DNA of 64,000 bases from Allobosea lathyri (lineage in GTDB: Bacteria; Pseudomonadota; Alphaproteobacteria; Rhizobiales; Beijerinckiaceae). Location of the stretch: NCBI RefSeq assembly GCF_900108245.1, contig NZ_FNUY01000013.1, positions 1 to 64,000 on the forward strand, in the 5' to 3' direction. This document shows, in pieces, positions 49,906 through 57,794 of this stretch. Position 1 is the first letter of the stretch. Every line of letters starts with the position of its first letter. The notes under the pieces were generated by a model. That model worked only from the letters and a program-made list of their open reading frames with translations, had not been told where the DNA came from and ran no database searches. The position numbers and the translations under genes are program-made.

Positions 49906-51606
49906 ATGACCGACACCCAGACGCTCGCCCGACGCATCGCCCAGGGACGCGGCGACGAGCCGGCCGATCTCGTCATCCGGGGCGCAAGGCTCCTCGATCT
50001 CGTCACCGGCGCGCTCGTCGAGAGCGATATCGCGCTGTGCGGCGACACCATCGTCGGCACTTACGGCAGCTATCGCGGCAAGGCGGAGTTCGATGCTGCC
50101 GGCCTGATCGCTGTGCCCGGCTTCATCGACACGCATCTGCATGTCGAATCCTCGCTGGTGACCCCGCTCGAATTCGAGCGTTGCGTGCTACCCCATGGCG
50201 TGACGACCGCGATCTGCGACCCCCACGAGATCGCCAACGTGCTGGGCGTCGAGGGCATCACCTATTTCCTCGCCTGTGCCGAGGCGATGCGGATGGATCT
50301 GCGGGTGCAGCTTTCGAGCTGCGTCCCGGCAACGCATCTGGAGACCGCCGGCGCAAGGCTCGAAGCTGCGGACCTCGTCGCGCTGATGCACCATCCCAAG
50401 GTCATCGGCCTCGCGGAATTCATGAATTTTCCGGGCGTGCTGCACCGCGATCAGGGCTGCCTCGACAAGCTCGCGGCTTTCTCGCACAGGCATATCGACG
50501 GCCACGCGCCGCTGGTGCGGGGCAAGGACCTCAACGGCTATCTCTCGGCCGGCATCCGCACCGACCATGAGACCACGACGGCAGACGAGGCCCGCGAAAA
50601 GCTGGCCAAGGGCATGGCGATCCTGATCCGCGAAGGTTCTGTCTCGAAGGACCTGCATGCGCTGATCCCGTTGATCACGCGCGACGCATCGCCCCTGCTC
50701 GCCTTCTGCACCGATGACCGCAACCCGCTCGACATCGCGGAGGAAGGCCATCTCGATTACATGATCCGCACCGCGATCGCCGAGGGAGCCGACATGCTGG
50801 CGACCTACCGCGTCGCGACCTTGTCGGCGGCGCGGAATTTCGGGCTGTTCGACCGCGGCTTCATCGGGCCCGGCAAGCGCGCCGATATCGTTCTCGTCGA
50901 GGATCTCGCCACTTGCTCGGTCAGGCAGGTCTTCGCCGCCGGCAGGCTTGTCGAGGATGCCCTGTTCAAGGATCGAGCGACGATCGCACCTGTGGGCCTC
51001 GGCAGCGTCCATAGCCGCAGGCTGACGCCGGAGGATTTCAAGGCGGTGGCGCGCAGCGGTGACACGCCCGTCATCGGCGTGGTGCCCGGCCGCATCATCA
51101 CCGAACGTCTTGGCATGCCCCTGCCGTCGCTGGACGGGGAGGCCTTGCCGGATCTGACGAACGATGTCGCCAAGGTCACCGTGATCGAGCGGCACGGCAA
51201 GAATGGCGGCATCGCGACCGGCTTCGTCCATGGCTTTGGCATGAAGCGCGGCGCCATCGCCTCTTCAGTCGGGCATGACAGCCATAATCTCTGCGTCGTC
51301 GGCGTCGACGAGGTCTCGATGGCCGCGGCCGCCAACCGGCTGATCGCGATCGGGGGCGGCTTTGCCGTCGCCGATGATGGCGAGGTCACGGCCGAACTGG
51401 CGCTCCCGGTCGCGGGGCTGATGAGCGACCAGCCCTTCGAGGCGGTTCGCCATGAGCTGGAAGCCCTGCGCATGGCGGCAAAGGCGCTCGGCGTCGTGCT
51501 GGCCGAGCCATTCCTGCAGGTGGCATTCCTGACGCTGCCGGTGATCCCGCATCTGAAGATCACCGACAAAGGATTGGTCGATGTCGACCGGTTCAGCCTG
51601 GTGTGA
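49906..51606 (+). CDS. ade: Adenine deaminase
   Basis: 566 aa amidohydrolase converting adenine to hypoxanthine for purine salvage. Metal-binding motif GFIDTHLHVESSLVTP (His77, His79), carboxylate motif TTAICDPHEIANVLGV, the catalytic acid region LAFCTDDRNPLDIAEEGHLD, and a C-terminal domain characteristic of Ade (KRGAIASSVGHDSHNLCVVG). The ATG at 49906 was picked from homology; the frame is open 41 codons upstream with implausible sequence. It is followed by a nested repeat and the convergent sulfolactate operon. Confidence 0.94.
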   Translation: MTDTQTLARRIAQGRGDEPADLVIRGARLLDLVTGALVESDIALCGDTIVGTYGSYRGKAEFDAAGLIAVPGFIDTHLHVESSLVTPLEFERCVLPHGVTTAICDPHEIANVLGVEGITYFLACAEAMRMDLRVQLSSCVPATHLETAGARLEAADLVALMHHPKVIGLAEFMNFPGVLHRDQGCLDKLAAFSHRHIDGHAPLVRGKDLNGYLSAGIRTDHETTTADEAREKLAKGMAILIREGSVSKDLHALIPLITRDASPLLAFCTDDRNPLDIAEEGHLDYMIRTAIAEGADMLATYRVATLSAARNFGLFDRGFIGPGKRADIVLVEDLATCSVRQVFAAGRLVEDALFKDRATIAPVGLGSVHSRRLTPEDFKAVARSGDTPVIGVVPGRIITERLGMPLPSLDGEALPDLTNDVAKVTVIERHGKNGGIATGFVHGFGMKRGAIASSVGHDSHNLCVVGVDEVSMAAAANRLIAIGGGFAVADDGEVTAELALPVAGLMSDQPFEAVRHELEALRMAAKALGVVLAEPFLQVAFLTLPVIPHLKITDKGLVDVDRFSLV

Positions 51607-51617
51607 GATCAGGAACC

Positions 51618-51802
51618 GTCATTGCGAGGAGCGCTTCGCCTTCAGGCCGCTTTAGAGGGCGGTCATCCCGGACAAGCCGCATAGCGGCGCCGATCCGGGA
51701 ACCATTCCGGATCCTCAATCGTCAAGGCTCCGGAATGGATCCCGGGTCTCCGCTTCGCTGTGCCCGGGATGACCGAGCTTCTGCGCTTCGCTCGCAATGA
51801 CG
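51618..51802. repeat. Nested inverted repeats, family B copy 2 inside a second element
   Basis: The outer arms CGTCATTGCGAG (51618) and CTCGCAATGACG (51791-51802) are exact complements. Inside lies a family-B element with ends GTCATCCCGG (51662) and CCGGGATGAC (51764-51773) plus the inner dyad GGAACCATTCCGGATCC/GGCTCCGGAATGGATCC. One repeat appears to have inserted into another. Located between convergent ade and comC. Confidence 0.8.
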
Positions 51803-51825
51803 GGGCAGGTAGAGCGGATATCGCA

Positions 51826-52806
51826 CTAGACCGCGAGGATTTCCTCAGCGACCTCAATCCCTTCCGCCTTAGCCTTCGCACGCAGATTCAAGCGCCGGAC
51901 GCCGGGCAACCTTGTGCCGCCCTGATCCTCGATGGCGTGGGCGAGCATGCGCATGCGTTCGTCGAACCAGTGGCCGCCCATGCTCGAAGGGTCGATCGCG
52001 AGGATGAGCTGGCCGGTATCGGGAGGTCCGCCCTTGTCGTCGATGAAGGACGAGGCCTGGAAGGCGAAATGCGTGCCGACCAGCGCGGCGGCCAGGATTT
52101 CGACCATCATCGCCAAGGTCGCGCCCTTGGCATCGCCGAGCGGCACCATGGTTCCGGCCAGCGCAGCGCCCGCGTCGGTCGTCGGCTTGCCCGATGGATC
52201 GAGCGCCCAGCCCTCGGGGATGGCCTCGCCCTTCTGCCTGGCGGCGACGATCGGCCCGCGCGCGACCTTGGACAGGGCCATGTCGATGACCACAGGCTCG
52301 CGACCGGCGAGCGGGGCGGCAAAGGCGATCGGATTCGTGCCGAAGACCGGCTTTGCGCCACCCCAGGGCGCAATCGCAGCCGGCGTGTTGGCAAAGAGCA
52401 GAGCGACCAGCCCCTGCTCGGCCAGGCGCTCGACATGCAGGCCCGCCGCGCCGCAATGGTTCGAGCGGCGGATCGGAGCAGCGACCACGCCCTGCTCGCG
52501 CGCAATCGCAGGCAATTCACTGACAGCGAGATCGATCGCCGGATAGGCAAAACCATGGCCGGCGTCGATCGCCAGCACGCCGGGCCGGGGGCGGCGCGCG
52601 ATCGGCACCGCCTGCCCGTCGATCTTGCCCGCCTTCAGCATCGCGAGATAGGTCGGCACGCGCGACAGTCCGTGCCCCTTCAACCCGTCCGCCTCGGCCA
52701 TGACGAGCGCCCAGGCGACGGAGGCCGCATTGGCCGGCGAGGCACCGGCCGCCACGAACAGCGCGCTGACCGCTCCTTCGGCTTCGGACAGCGAGAGCCG
52801 CATCAT
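51826..52806 (-). CDS. comC: Ldh/YlbC-type dehydrogenase, probable (R)-sulfolactate dehydrogenase
   Basis: 326 aa NAD(P)-dependent oxidoreductase of the malate/L-lactate dehydrogenase (type 2, non-Rossmann) family. Landmarks are EADGLKGHGLSRVPTYLAML, APIRRSNHCGAAGLHVERLA, KPVFGTNPIAFAAPL, VVIDMALSKVARGPIVAARQ and GDAKGATLAMMVEIL. ComC of sulfolactate and coenzyme M pathways belongs here. The ATG overlaps the stop of the D-2-hydroxyacid dehydrogenase as ATGA. Context with slcC and suyAB gives the predicted role: interconverting (R)-sulfolactate and sulfopyruvate. By sequence alone it could act on malate or another 2-hydroxy acid. Confidence 0.8.
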   Translation of the reverse strand: MMRLSLSEAEGAVSALFVAAGASPANAASVAWALVMAEADGLKGHGLSRVPTYLAMLKAGKIDGQAVPIARRPRPGVLAIDAGHGFAYPAIDLAVSELPAIAREQGVVAAPIRRSNHCGAAGLHVERLAEQGLVALLFANTPAAIAPWGGAKPVFGTNPIAFAAPLAGREPVVIDMALSKVARGPIVAARQKGEAIPEGWALDPSGKPTTDAGAALAGTMVPLGDAKGATLAMMVEILAAALVGTHFAFQASSFIDDKGGPPDTGQLILAIDPSSMGGHWFDERMRMLAHAIEDQGGTRLPGVRRLNLRAKAKAEGIEVAEEILAV

Positions 52807-53732
52807 GTCCGGCCCTCCAGCGCCGCCATGACGCGCTCGGCCACCAGGCCGGAAACACGGCTGTTCGATTCGACCGTGTTGCCGGCGATATGCGGGGTCA
52901 GGATCAGGTTCGGCGCGCCTGCGAAGATTTTTGCCCCGTCCCGAAGCGGTTCCTCGTCGAAGACATCGATCGCGGCACCTCCGAGCTTGCCGCCCTTCAA
53001 GGCGGCGACCAGCGCCGCTTCATCCATGACGCCGCCCCGGGCTGCATTCACGAGGATTGCGTCGGATTTCATCTTGGCGAAGGCTTCCTTGCCGATCAGC
53101 CCGCGGGTCTCCGGCGTCAGCGGCAGGTGGAGACTGATGACGTCGGCACTCCCCAGAACGGCGTCGAGATCGAGCGCTTGCGTCGACTGCCAGGCGGGAT
53201 CGTCGGCCGCGACATAGGGGTCATAAGCGACGACCTCCATGCCGAGCGCGCGGGCGTGATGGCCGACATCGCGCGCGATCGCGCCGAAGCCGACCAGTCC
53301 CAGACGCTTGCCGGCGATCTCGCGGCCGATCAGTTTCGTCTTGGGGAATTCGCCGGCCAGCATCGCGGCATTGGCGAAATAGGCCCCGCGCAACAGCACC
53401 ATCGCGCTGCAGATCACATATTCCACGACTGAAAGGCTGTTGGCCCCGGTCGCGGGAAAAACCCGGATGTCGCGCTTCGCACAAGCGTCCATGTCGATAT
53501 TGTCGAGGCCGACGCCGAGCCGGCCGACGACCTTCAGCTTGCCGGCGGCTTCCAGCACAGCCCCCCTCACCTGCGTCTGATTGCGCACGATCAGGGCCGG
53601 GACATTGGCGAGCAGGCCAGCCAGTTCGTCTGGCTTGCCGAAAAGCTCGGGATCGTGATGGACCTTGTAGCGCGCCTTCAACGTGGCGACGGCAGCCTCG
53701 TCCATGAATTCGGTGATGACGATGTCGGTCAT
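52803..53732 (-). CDS. slcC: D-2-hydroxyacid dehydrogenase family, probable (S)-sulfolactate dehydrogenase
   Basis: 309 aa NAD-dependent dehydrogenase. The Rossmann glycine motif is RLGLVGFGAIARDVG (about residues 140-154), and the catalytic Arg, Glu and His lie in LVNAARGGVMDEAALV, DVFDEEPLRDGAKIF and ILTPHIAGNTVESNS. In sulfolactate degraders SlcC of this family oxidises (S)-sulfolactate, complementing ComC of opposite stereospecificity, so the pair works as a racemase via sulfopyruvate. ATG 53732 is preferred over an upstream in-frame ATG. It is coupled to comC. The assignment leans on the operon; phosphoglycerate-dehydrogenase-like activity is the alternative. Confidence 0.8.
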   Translation of the reverse strand: MTDIVITEFMDEAAVATLKARYKVHHDPELFGKPDELAGLLANVPALIVRNQTQVRGAVLEAAGKLKVVGRLGVGLDNIDMDACAKRDIRVFPATGANSLSVVEYVICSAMVLLRGAYFANAAMLAGEFPKTKLIGREIAGKRLGLVGFGAIARDVGHHARALGMEVVAYDPYVAADDPAWQSTQALDLDAVLGSADVISLHLPLTPETRGLIGKEAFAKMKSDAILVNAARGGVMDEAALVAALKGGKLGGAAIDVFDEEPLRDGAKIFAGAPNLILTPHIAGNTVESNSRVSGLVAERVMAALEGRT

Positions 53733-53874
53733 GGATCTCCCGCCTTGGCTTCCGGCCCAGATCATCGGGCCGGATATCGCATCCGTTCCGATGAGCCAGA
53801 CCTCTGTTATCGCATCGGCCTTTTCCGGAAATCGCAATCCAGTTTCAGGGCCGATGCCCTAAAGCACGATAGCC

Positions 53875-54936
53875 TCAGCCCAGCATCAACAGGCCACCGG
53901 TGACGATACACAGGATCGTAAGGGTCGTGCCCGTGACCAGAGCAAGGTGGCGCCAACCCAGCCGCGCCATGGCGCCCATCGACGTGGCCAGCCCCAGCGC
54001 CGCAATCGCGATCAGCAGGCCCCAGCGCGACGCCTCGAGCAATGCGTCTCGCAGCGGCTGATAGATCCCGGTAAGCGCCGGTTGCGTAGCCATCAAGCTG
54101 TTGAGCAGGCACAGGCACAGGAACACAATGGCGAAGACCGGCACCGGGACCTTGGCCTTGGCGGTCACGTCCGCAGTTTTGGCACTGTCGCGTACCAGCC
54201 ACCAGCCGACGATCAGGACCGCGGGCAGCAGCATGAAGACGCGGAAGAGCTTGACGATGACCGCGGCATTCGCGGCCTCGTCGGAAACCGATTGGCCCGC
54301 GCCGACGACCTGCGCGACGTCATGGATCGTCGCGCCCAGCATGATGCCGGTCTGCTCGGTCGAAAATCCCAGCCAGACGCAGATCAGCGGATAGGCCAGC
54401 ATCGCGATCGTGGCCAAGACGTTCATCGCGATGACGGTAAAGGCCACGTCGGCGGCCTTGTTACGATAGTCCGGCACCACGGTCGCCGTGGCGAGCGCCG
54501 CCGATGCCCCGCAGACGGCCGTCGCGACACCGGCCAACGCGCCCATGCCCGCCTCCCGGCCGAGCCAGCGTGCCAGCAGCATCCCGGTCACGACGGTGAT
54601 CACCATCGAACCCACGACCAGCAGCGCCGTGCTGATGCCAAGCGAAATGATGTCGCCCAATGCGATGCGCAGGCCAAGAAGCGCAATTGCCCAGCGCAGC
54701 AGCTTCTTGACGCAGAAGGTCATGCCCGGCTCGAAGCGCGCGGTATTGGCCAGGGGATGCAGCAGCATGCCGATGACCAGCGCGATGACGATGGCGGGAA
54801 CGCCGACGCGCCCTCCCAAAGCGGCCTTCAACAGCGGCTCGGCGACCACCGAGGCAATGGCGACCGCGACCGAGAGCACGATGCCGTCGAGGCGCGGGCG
54901 CCAGGCGATAAGCGGTGAGATGGTCGCAACAGACAA
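53875..54936 (-). CDS. suyZ: YeiH-family putative sulfate/sulfite exporter
   Basis: 353 aa polytopic protein (about ten helices) of the Cons_hypoth698/YeiH family. Conserved residues include VIGMLLHPLANTARFEPGMT, LLRWAIALLGLRIALGDI, TAVCGASAALATATVVP, MLGATIHDVAQVVGAGQSV and MGAMARLGWRHLALVTGT. Relatives named SuyZ, TauZ or PSE lie next to sulfonate-degradation genes and are thought to export sulfate or sulfite. The start is a TTG at 54936 with GGAG about 8 nt upstream. It sits between suyB and slcC in one transcription unit, which makes anion export after desulfonation its expected job. Confidence 0.82.
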   Translation of the reverse strand: MSVATISPLIAWRPRLDGIVLSVAVAIASVVAEPLLKAALGGRVGVPAIVIALVIGMLLHPLANTARFEPGMTFCVKKLLRWAIALLGLRIALGDIISLGISTALLVVGSMVITVVTGMLLARWLGREAGMGALAGVATAVCGASAALATATVVPDYRNKAADVAFTVIAMNVLATIAMLAYPLICVWLGFSTEQTGIMLGATIHDVAQVVGAGQSVSDEAANAAVIVKLFRVFMLLPAVLIVGWWLVRDSAKTADVTAKAKVPVPVFAIVFLCLCLLNSLMATQPALTGIYQPLRDALLEASRWGLLIAIAALGLATSMGAMARLGWRHLALVTGTTLTILCIVTGGLLMLG

Positions 54937-55027
54937 GAAGGCGGCTCCGGCTCGTTTTGCCGATCTGGAAGCAGAATGGAGGCCAAAGCGGCAGGTTGCC
55001 CGAGCCGCTTTGGCTGATAGCAGCGGC

Positions 55028-56308
55028 TCAGGCCGAGCGGTAGAGCTTGGTCATCGAGAATTCGCGGTGTCCCAATGCTTCGGACGCCGTGAGGCGGCCA
55101 TTGGCCGTCCTGACGATGTTCTGGATCAGGGCGTCGCCGGCCTGCGGGATGGTCAGATCGCGGCGCAGGATGCCGGAGACGTCGACGTCGATATGCTCGG
55201 GCATGGTGCGCATCGTCTTCGGGTTGCCGGTGATCTTGATGACCGGGACGATCGGGTTGCCGATGACGTTGCCCTGCCCGGTCGGGAAGGTGTGCACGAC
55301 ATAGCCGCCCGCCGCCATCAGCGTGACGCATTCGGCCGCCGCAGAGGAGGTGTCCATGTAATAGAGCCCTGCCCCCTTGGTCGGCGTCTCCGCCGGCTGC
55401 AGGATGTCGATATAGGTGCATTCGCGGCCGATCTTCTCGAGATTGCCAAGCGCCTTCTCCTCGATCGTGGTCAGGCCGCCGGCGATATTGCCCTTGGTCG
55501 GCTGCGAATCGGAGAGATCGTCGGTCTTGTGGGCCTCGATCACGTCGTCCTGATAGGCCTTCCACATCTTGTACCAGCGCTCGCCGACTTCCGGCGTCGC
55601 CGCGCGGGCCTTGCAGAGATGCTCCGCGCCGGTGATCTCGGAGGTCTCGCCGAAGACGCCATGGATGCCGCGCGGGATCCATTTATCGTACATGTTGCCG
55701 ACGGTCGGGCAGGAGGACAGCCCCGTGGTGGTGTCGGACTCGCCGCATTTGGTCGAGACCCAGAGCTCCTCGATGCCGCATTTCTCGCGCTGCAATTCGC
55801 TCGCCCACTGTACGAACTCCTTGGCGACATAAGACGCCTTGGCGATGGTGGCGATGTCGCCATGGCCCTCGATGCCGAAGCCGACGACAGGCTTTCCGGT
55901 CGCGGCGATGCCGTCGACGACGCGCTTGGTCCAGCCATCCTCGATGCCGATCACCACGACGGCGGCGACGTTGGGGTTCGAGCCGGTGCCGATCAGCGTG
56001 CGGAAATGGATGTCGAGGTCTTCGCCGAACTGCAGGCGGCCATAGGCATGCGGGATTGCCAGCGTGCCCTTGATGTTGTTGGCGACGGCCTCGCAGGCTG
56101 CGTTGGAGAGATCGTCCAGCGGCAGCAGCAGCACATGATTGCGCACGCCGACGCGACCGTTCTCGCGGCGCCAGCCATGGAAGGCATCGAGGCTGCGGCC
56201 GGTTGGACGCCTGACCATCGGGGCCTTGAACTCAGGCGCCTCGATCTTGCGGCCCTTGATGCGTCCGAGCTTGCCTTTCACGAGGTCGAAATTGGCGACG
56301 ATCGACAT
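55028..56308 (-). CDS. suyB: (2R)-sulfolactate sulfo-lyase, large subunit (UxaA family)
   Basis: 426 aa protein of the UxaA/altronate dehydratase C-domain family. Landmarks are GWRRENGRVGVRNHVLLLPL, ACEAVANNIKGTLAIPHAYG, GSNPNVAAVVVIGIEDGW, VSTKCGESDTTTGLSSCPTV (with cysteines that may hold a metal) and MDTSSAAAECVTLMAAGGYV. With the SAF subunit SuyA it would split (R)-sulfolactate into pyruvate and sulfite. Sugar-acid dehydratases of this family often carry the SAF part in the same chain, whereas here it is a separate gene, as in SuyAB. Start ATG 56308 has GGAG upstream. Confidence 0.85.
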   Translation of the reverse strand: MSIVANFDLVKGKLGRIKGRKIEAPEFKAPMVRRPTGRSLDAFHGWRRENGRVGVRNHVLLLPLDDLSNAACEAVANNIKGTLAIPHAYGRLQFGEDLDIHFRTLIGTGSNPNVAAVVVIGIEDGWTKRVVDGIAATGKPVVGFGIEGHGDIATIAKASYVAKEFVQWASELQREKCGIEELWVSTKCGESDTTTGLSSCPTVGNMYDKWIPRGIHGVFGETSEITGAEHLCKARAATPEVGERWYKMWKAYQDDVIEAHKTDDLSDSQPTKGNIAGGLTTIEEKALGNLEKIGRECTYIDILQPAETPTKGAGLYYMDTSSAAAECVTLMAAGGYVVHTFPTGQGNVIGNPIVPVIKITGNPKTMRTMPEHIDVDVSGILRRDLTIPQAGDALIQNIVRTANGRLTASEALGHREFSMTKLYRSA

Positions 56309-56408
56309 GGCGTTTTCTCCGTTATGGCGGGCTCGACCTCGGGGGGAGCCGGTGGCGTGCAAATCTTGAGTGGTTCAAACGTCGGCTGCGCTTTCGAGGA
56401 ACCACCGC

Positions 56409-56513
56409 GTCATCCTGGCCGAAGCGAAGCGGAGCGCCGGGATCCATCGTAGAGAAACAACGCCTTACGATGGATCCCGGATCTGCGCGGCTGCGCCGCT
56501 TGTCCAGGATGAC
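56409..56513. repeat. Imperfect inverted repeat, family B, copy 3, inside the suy operon
   Basis: Ends GTCATCCTGG and CCAGGATGAC, with inner arms GGGATCCATCGTAGAG and CTTACGATGGATCCC. The sequence closely matches copy 1 near gatC. It fills the suyA-suyB gap of 241 bp, and its long hairpin could reduce suyB translation or transcription relative to suyA. Confidence 0.88.
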
Positions 56514-56549
56514 GTGGTGATTCCGTGCGAAATCATGACGCGGGGACCG

Positions 56550-56837
56550 TCACCAACGCTTCGTCTTGGCGTTGTGGACGTGCAGGTGCTCGCCCTGCTT
56601 CACATCAGCCTTGGCCACGCCGATATCCTGGCCGTATTTCCAGAGCGTATCGCCCTTCTTGATGTCCCTGAGCGCAACCTTGTGGCCGATGGGAATGTCC
56701 ATCTTGGCGGTCAGCCGGAAATCGGAATTGTCGTGAGTGACGACGCCGAGCATATCGGTGCCGGCCTTGAGACCCTCGACGACGACGACGCCGACGGTAT
56801 CCTTCTTCTCGTGAACCAGGAGATGGGGCTTGCTCAT
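56550..56837 (-). CDS. suyA: (2R)-sulfolactate sulfo-lyase, small subunit (SAF domain)
   Basis: 95 aa SAF-domain protein: KPHLLVHEKKDTVGVVVVEG, LGVVTHDNSDFRLTAKMDIP, GHKVALRDIKKGDTLWKYGQ and GEHLHVHNAKTKRW. This is the N-terminal domain of altronate-dehydratase-like enzymes as a free subunit, the arrangement of SuyA. The start has a strong AGGAGG upstream. It is the first gene of the sulfolactate operon and divergent from suyR; the shared 90-bp region holds a palindromic operator. Confidence 0.87.
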   Translation of the reverse strand: MSKPHLLVHEKKDTVGVVVVEGLKAGTDMLGVVTHDNSDFRLTAKMDIPIGHKVALRDIKKGDTLWKYGQDIGVAKADVKQGEHLHVHNAKTKRW

Positions 56838-56891
56838 TTATGGCCTCCTCGCAACCAAGTGGCGGGCCGGTCCCCCCTCGATAAAACGGGG

Positions 56892-56925
56892 CTCGACCTG
56901 AATGATGCAGAGTCTTATATAAGAC
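56892..56925 (+). promoter_or_regulatory. Candidate suyR operator and overlapping promoter
   Basis: A perfect 14-bp palindrome GTCTTATATAAGAC (56912-56925) stands two bases before the regulator start codon, in the 90-bp divergent region between suyA and suyR. It overlaps a -10-like TATATA (56916-56921) that lies 17 bp after a weak -35-like TCGACC (56893-56898). Its symmetry and position fit a GntR-family binding site for autoregulation and control of the divergent operon. Both roles are inferred. Confidence 0.65.
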
Positions 56926-56927
56926 AG

Positions 56928-57692
56928 ATGAGTGTGCACAAGCTCGAAAATGCAGACCGGACCAGCGTGCCCGATGCAGCTGAAACGCTCGGCTTCCGGC
57001 CGCTCTACCGGCAGGTCAAGGCGATCTTCGTGCGGCGGCTCGTCGATGGCGTCTGGTCGCCCGGAACGGCGCTGCCAAGCGAGGCGCAGCTTGCAAGCGA
57101 AATCGGCGTCAGCCAGGGCACGGTTCGCAAGGCGCTCGACGAACTCGCAGCCGAGAACCTGCTGGTGCGCCGCCAGGGGCGCGGCACCTTCGTCGCCGAA
57201 CATGACGAGCGGCGCATCCTGTTCCAGTTCTTCAAGCTGGTTCACGACGATGGCGAGCGGCGCTTTCCCGACAGCCTTGTGCTGGGCGTCGAGACCGGCA
57301 TGGCGAACGCCGCGGAACGCGCCGCGCTCGATCTCGATGCCGGGGCTAGCGTCATTCGAATCCGCCGGCTGCGGGCCTTCGAGACGATTCCGATCATTCT
57401 GGAAACGCTCAGCCTGCCGCAACGGGTCTTCCCGGGGCTTGAGACAGCGCCGATCCCCAACAATCTCTACAGCCTGTTCGCCGCCCGCTATGGCGTGACG
57501 ATCGCCCATGCGCGCGAGCGCCTGAAGGCGATCGCGCTCTCGGCGGATGAAGCCGGGCTGCTCGGCGTCGCCCAGGGAACCCCTGCTTTGCGCATCGACC
57601 GGGTCGCCCTCTCTCTCGACGGTTCGCCCGTCGAATTGCGCGTCAGCCTCTGTCTCACGGAGGAGGCTCACTACCTGTCCGACCTGCGCTGA
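56928..57692 (+). CDS. suyR: GntR family regulator, HutC subfamily, probable sulfolactate regulator
   Basis: 254 aa. The winged-helix domain (about 25-95) reads PLYRQVKAIFVRRLVDGVWS, then LPSEAQLASEIGVSQGTVRK and ENLLVRRQGRGTFVAEHDER. The C-terminal UTRA ligand domain covers about 110-250 (SVIRIRRLRAFETIPIILET, LRIDRVALSLDGSPVELRVS). Divergent from suyA, so it very likely controls the operon with sulfolactate or a derivative as effector. There is no Shine-Dalgarno before the ATG, and the predicted transcription start coincides with it, so the mRNA may be leaderless. Confidence 0.85.
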   Translation: MSVHKLENADRTSVPDAAETLGFRPLYRQVKAIFVRRLVDGVWSPGTALPSEAQLASEIGVSQGTVRKALDELAAENLLVRRQGRGTFVAEHDERRILFQFFKLVHDDGERRFPDSLVLGVETGMANAAERAALDLDAGASVIRIRRLRAFETIPIILETLSLPQRVFPGLETAPIPNNLYSLFAARYGVTIAHARERLKAIALSADEAGLLGVAQGTPALRIDRVALSLDGSPVELRVSLCLTEEAHYLSDLR

Positions 57693-57794
57693 AGCGCTAG
57701 CGCAGCCATACGCTTTCCATCGACCAAGCTTGCCGCCAAGCAAGTTTGCCCGCCAAGCCGCCGCAGAGCGGTTCATTGCAACCGGAGGAAACGA

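Noticed and set aside
55028..56837. Altronate or galactarate dehydratase instead of SuyAB
   Set aside because: No hexuronate genes nearby; the two subunits sit with the sulfonate-type exporter and both sulfolactate dehydrogenase families, so SuyAB fits better, though sequence alone does not exclude it.
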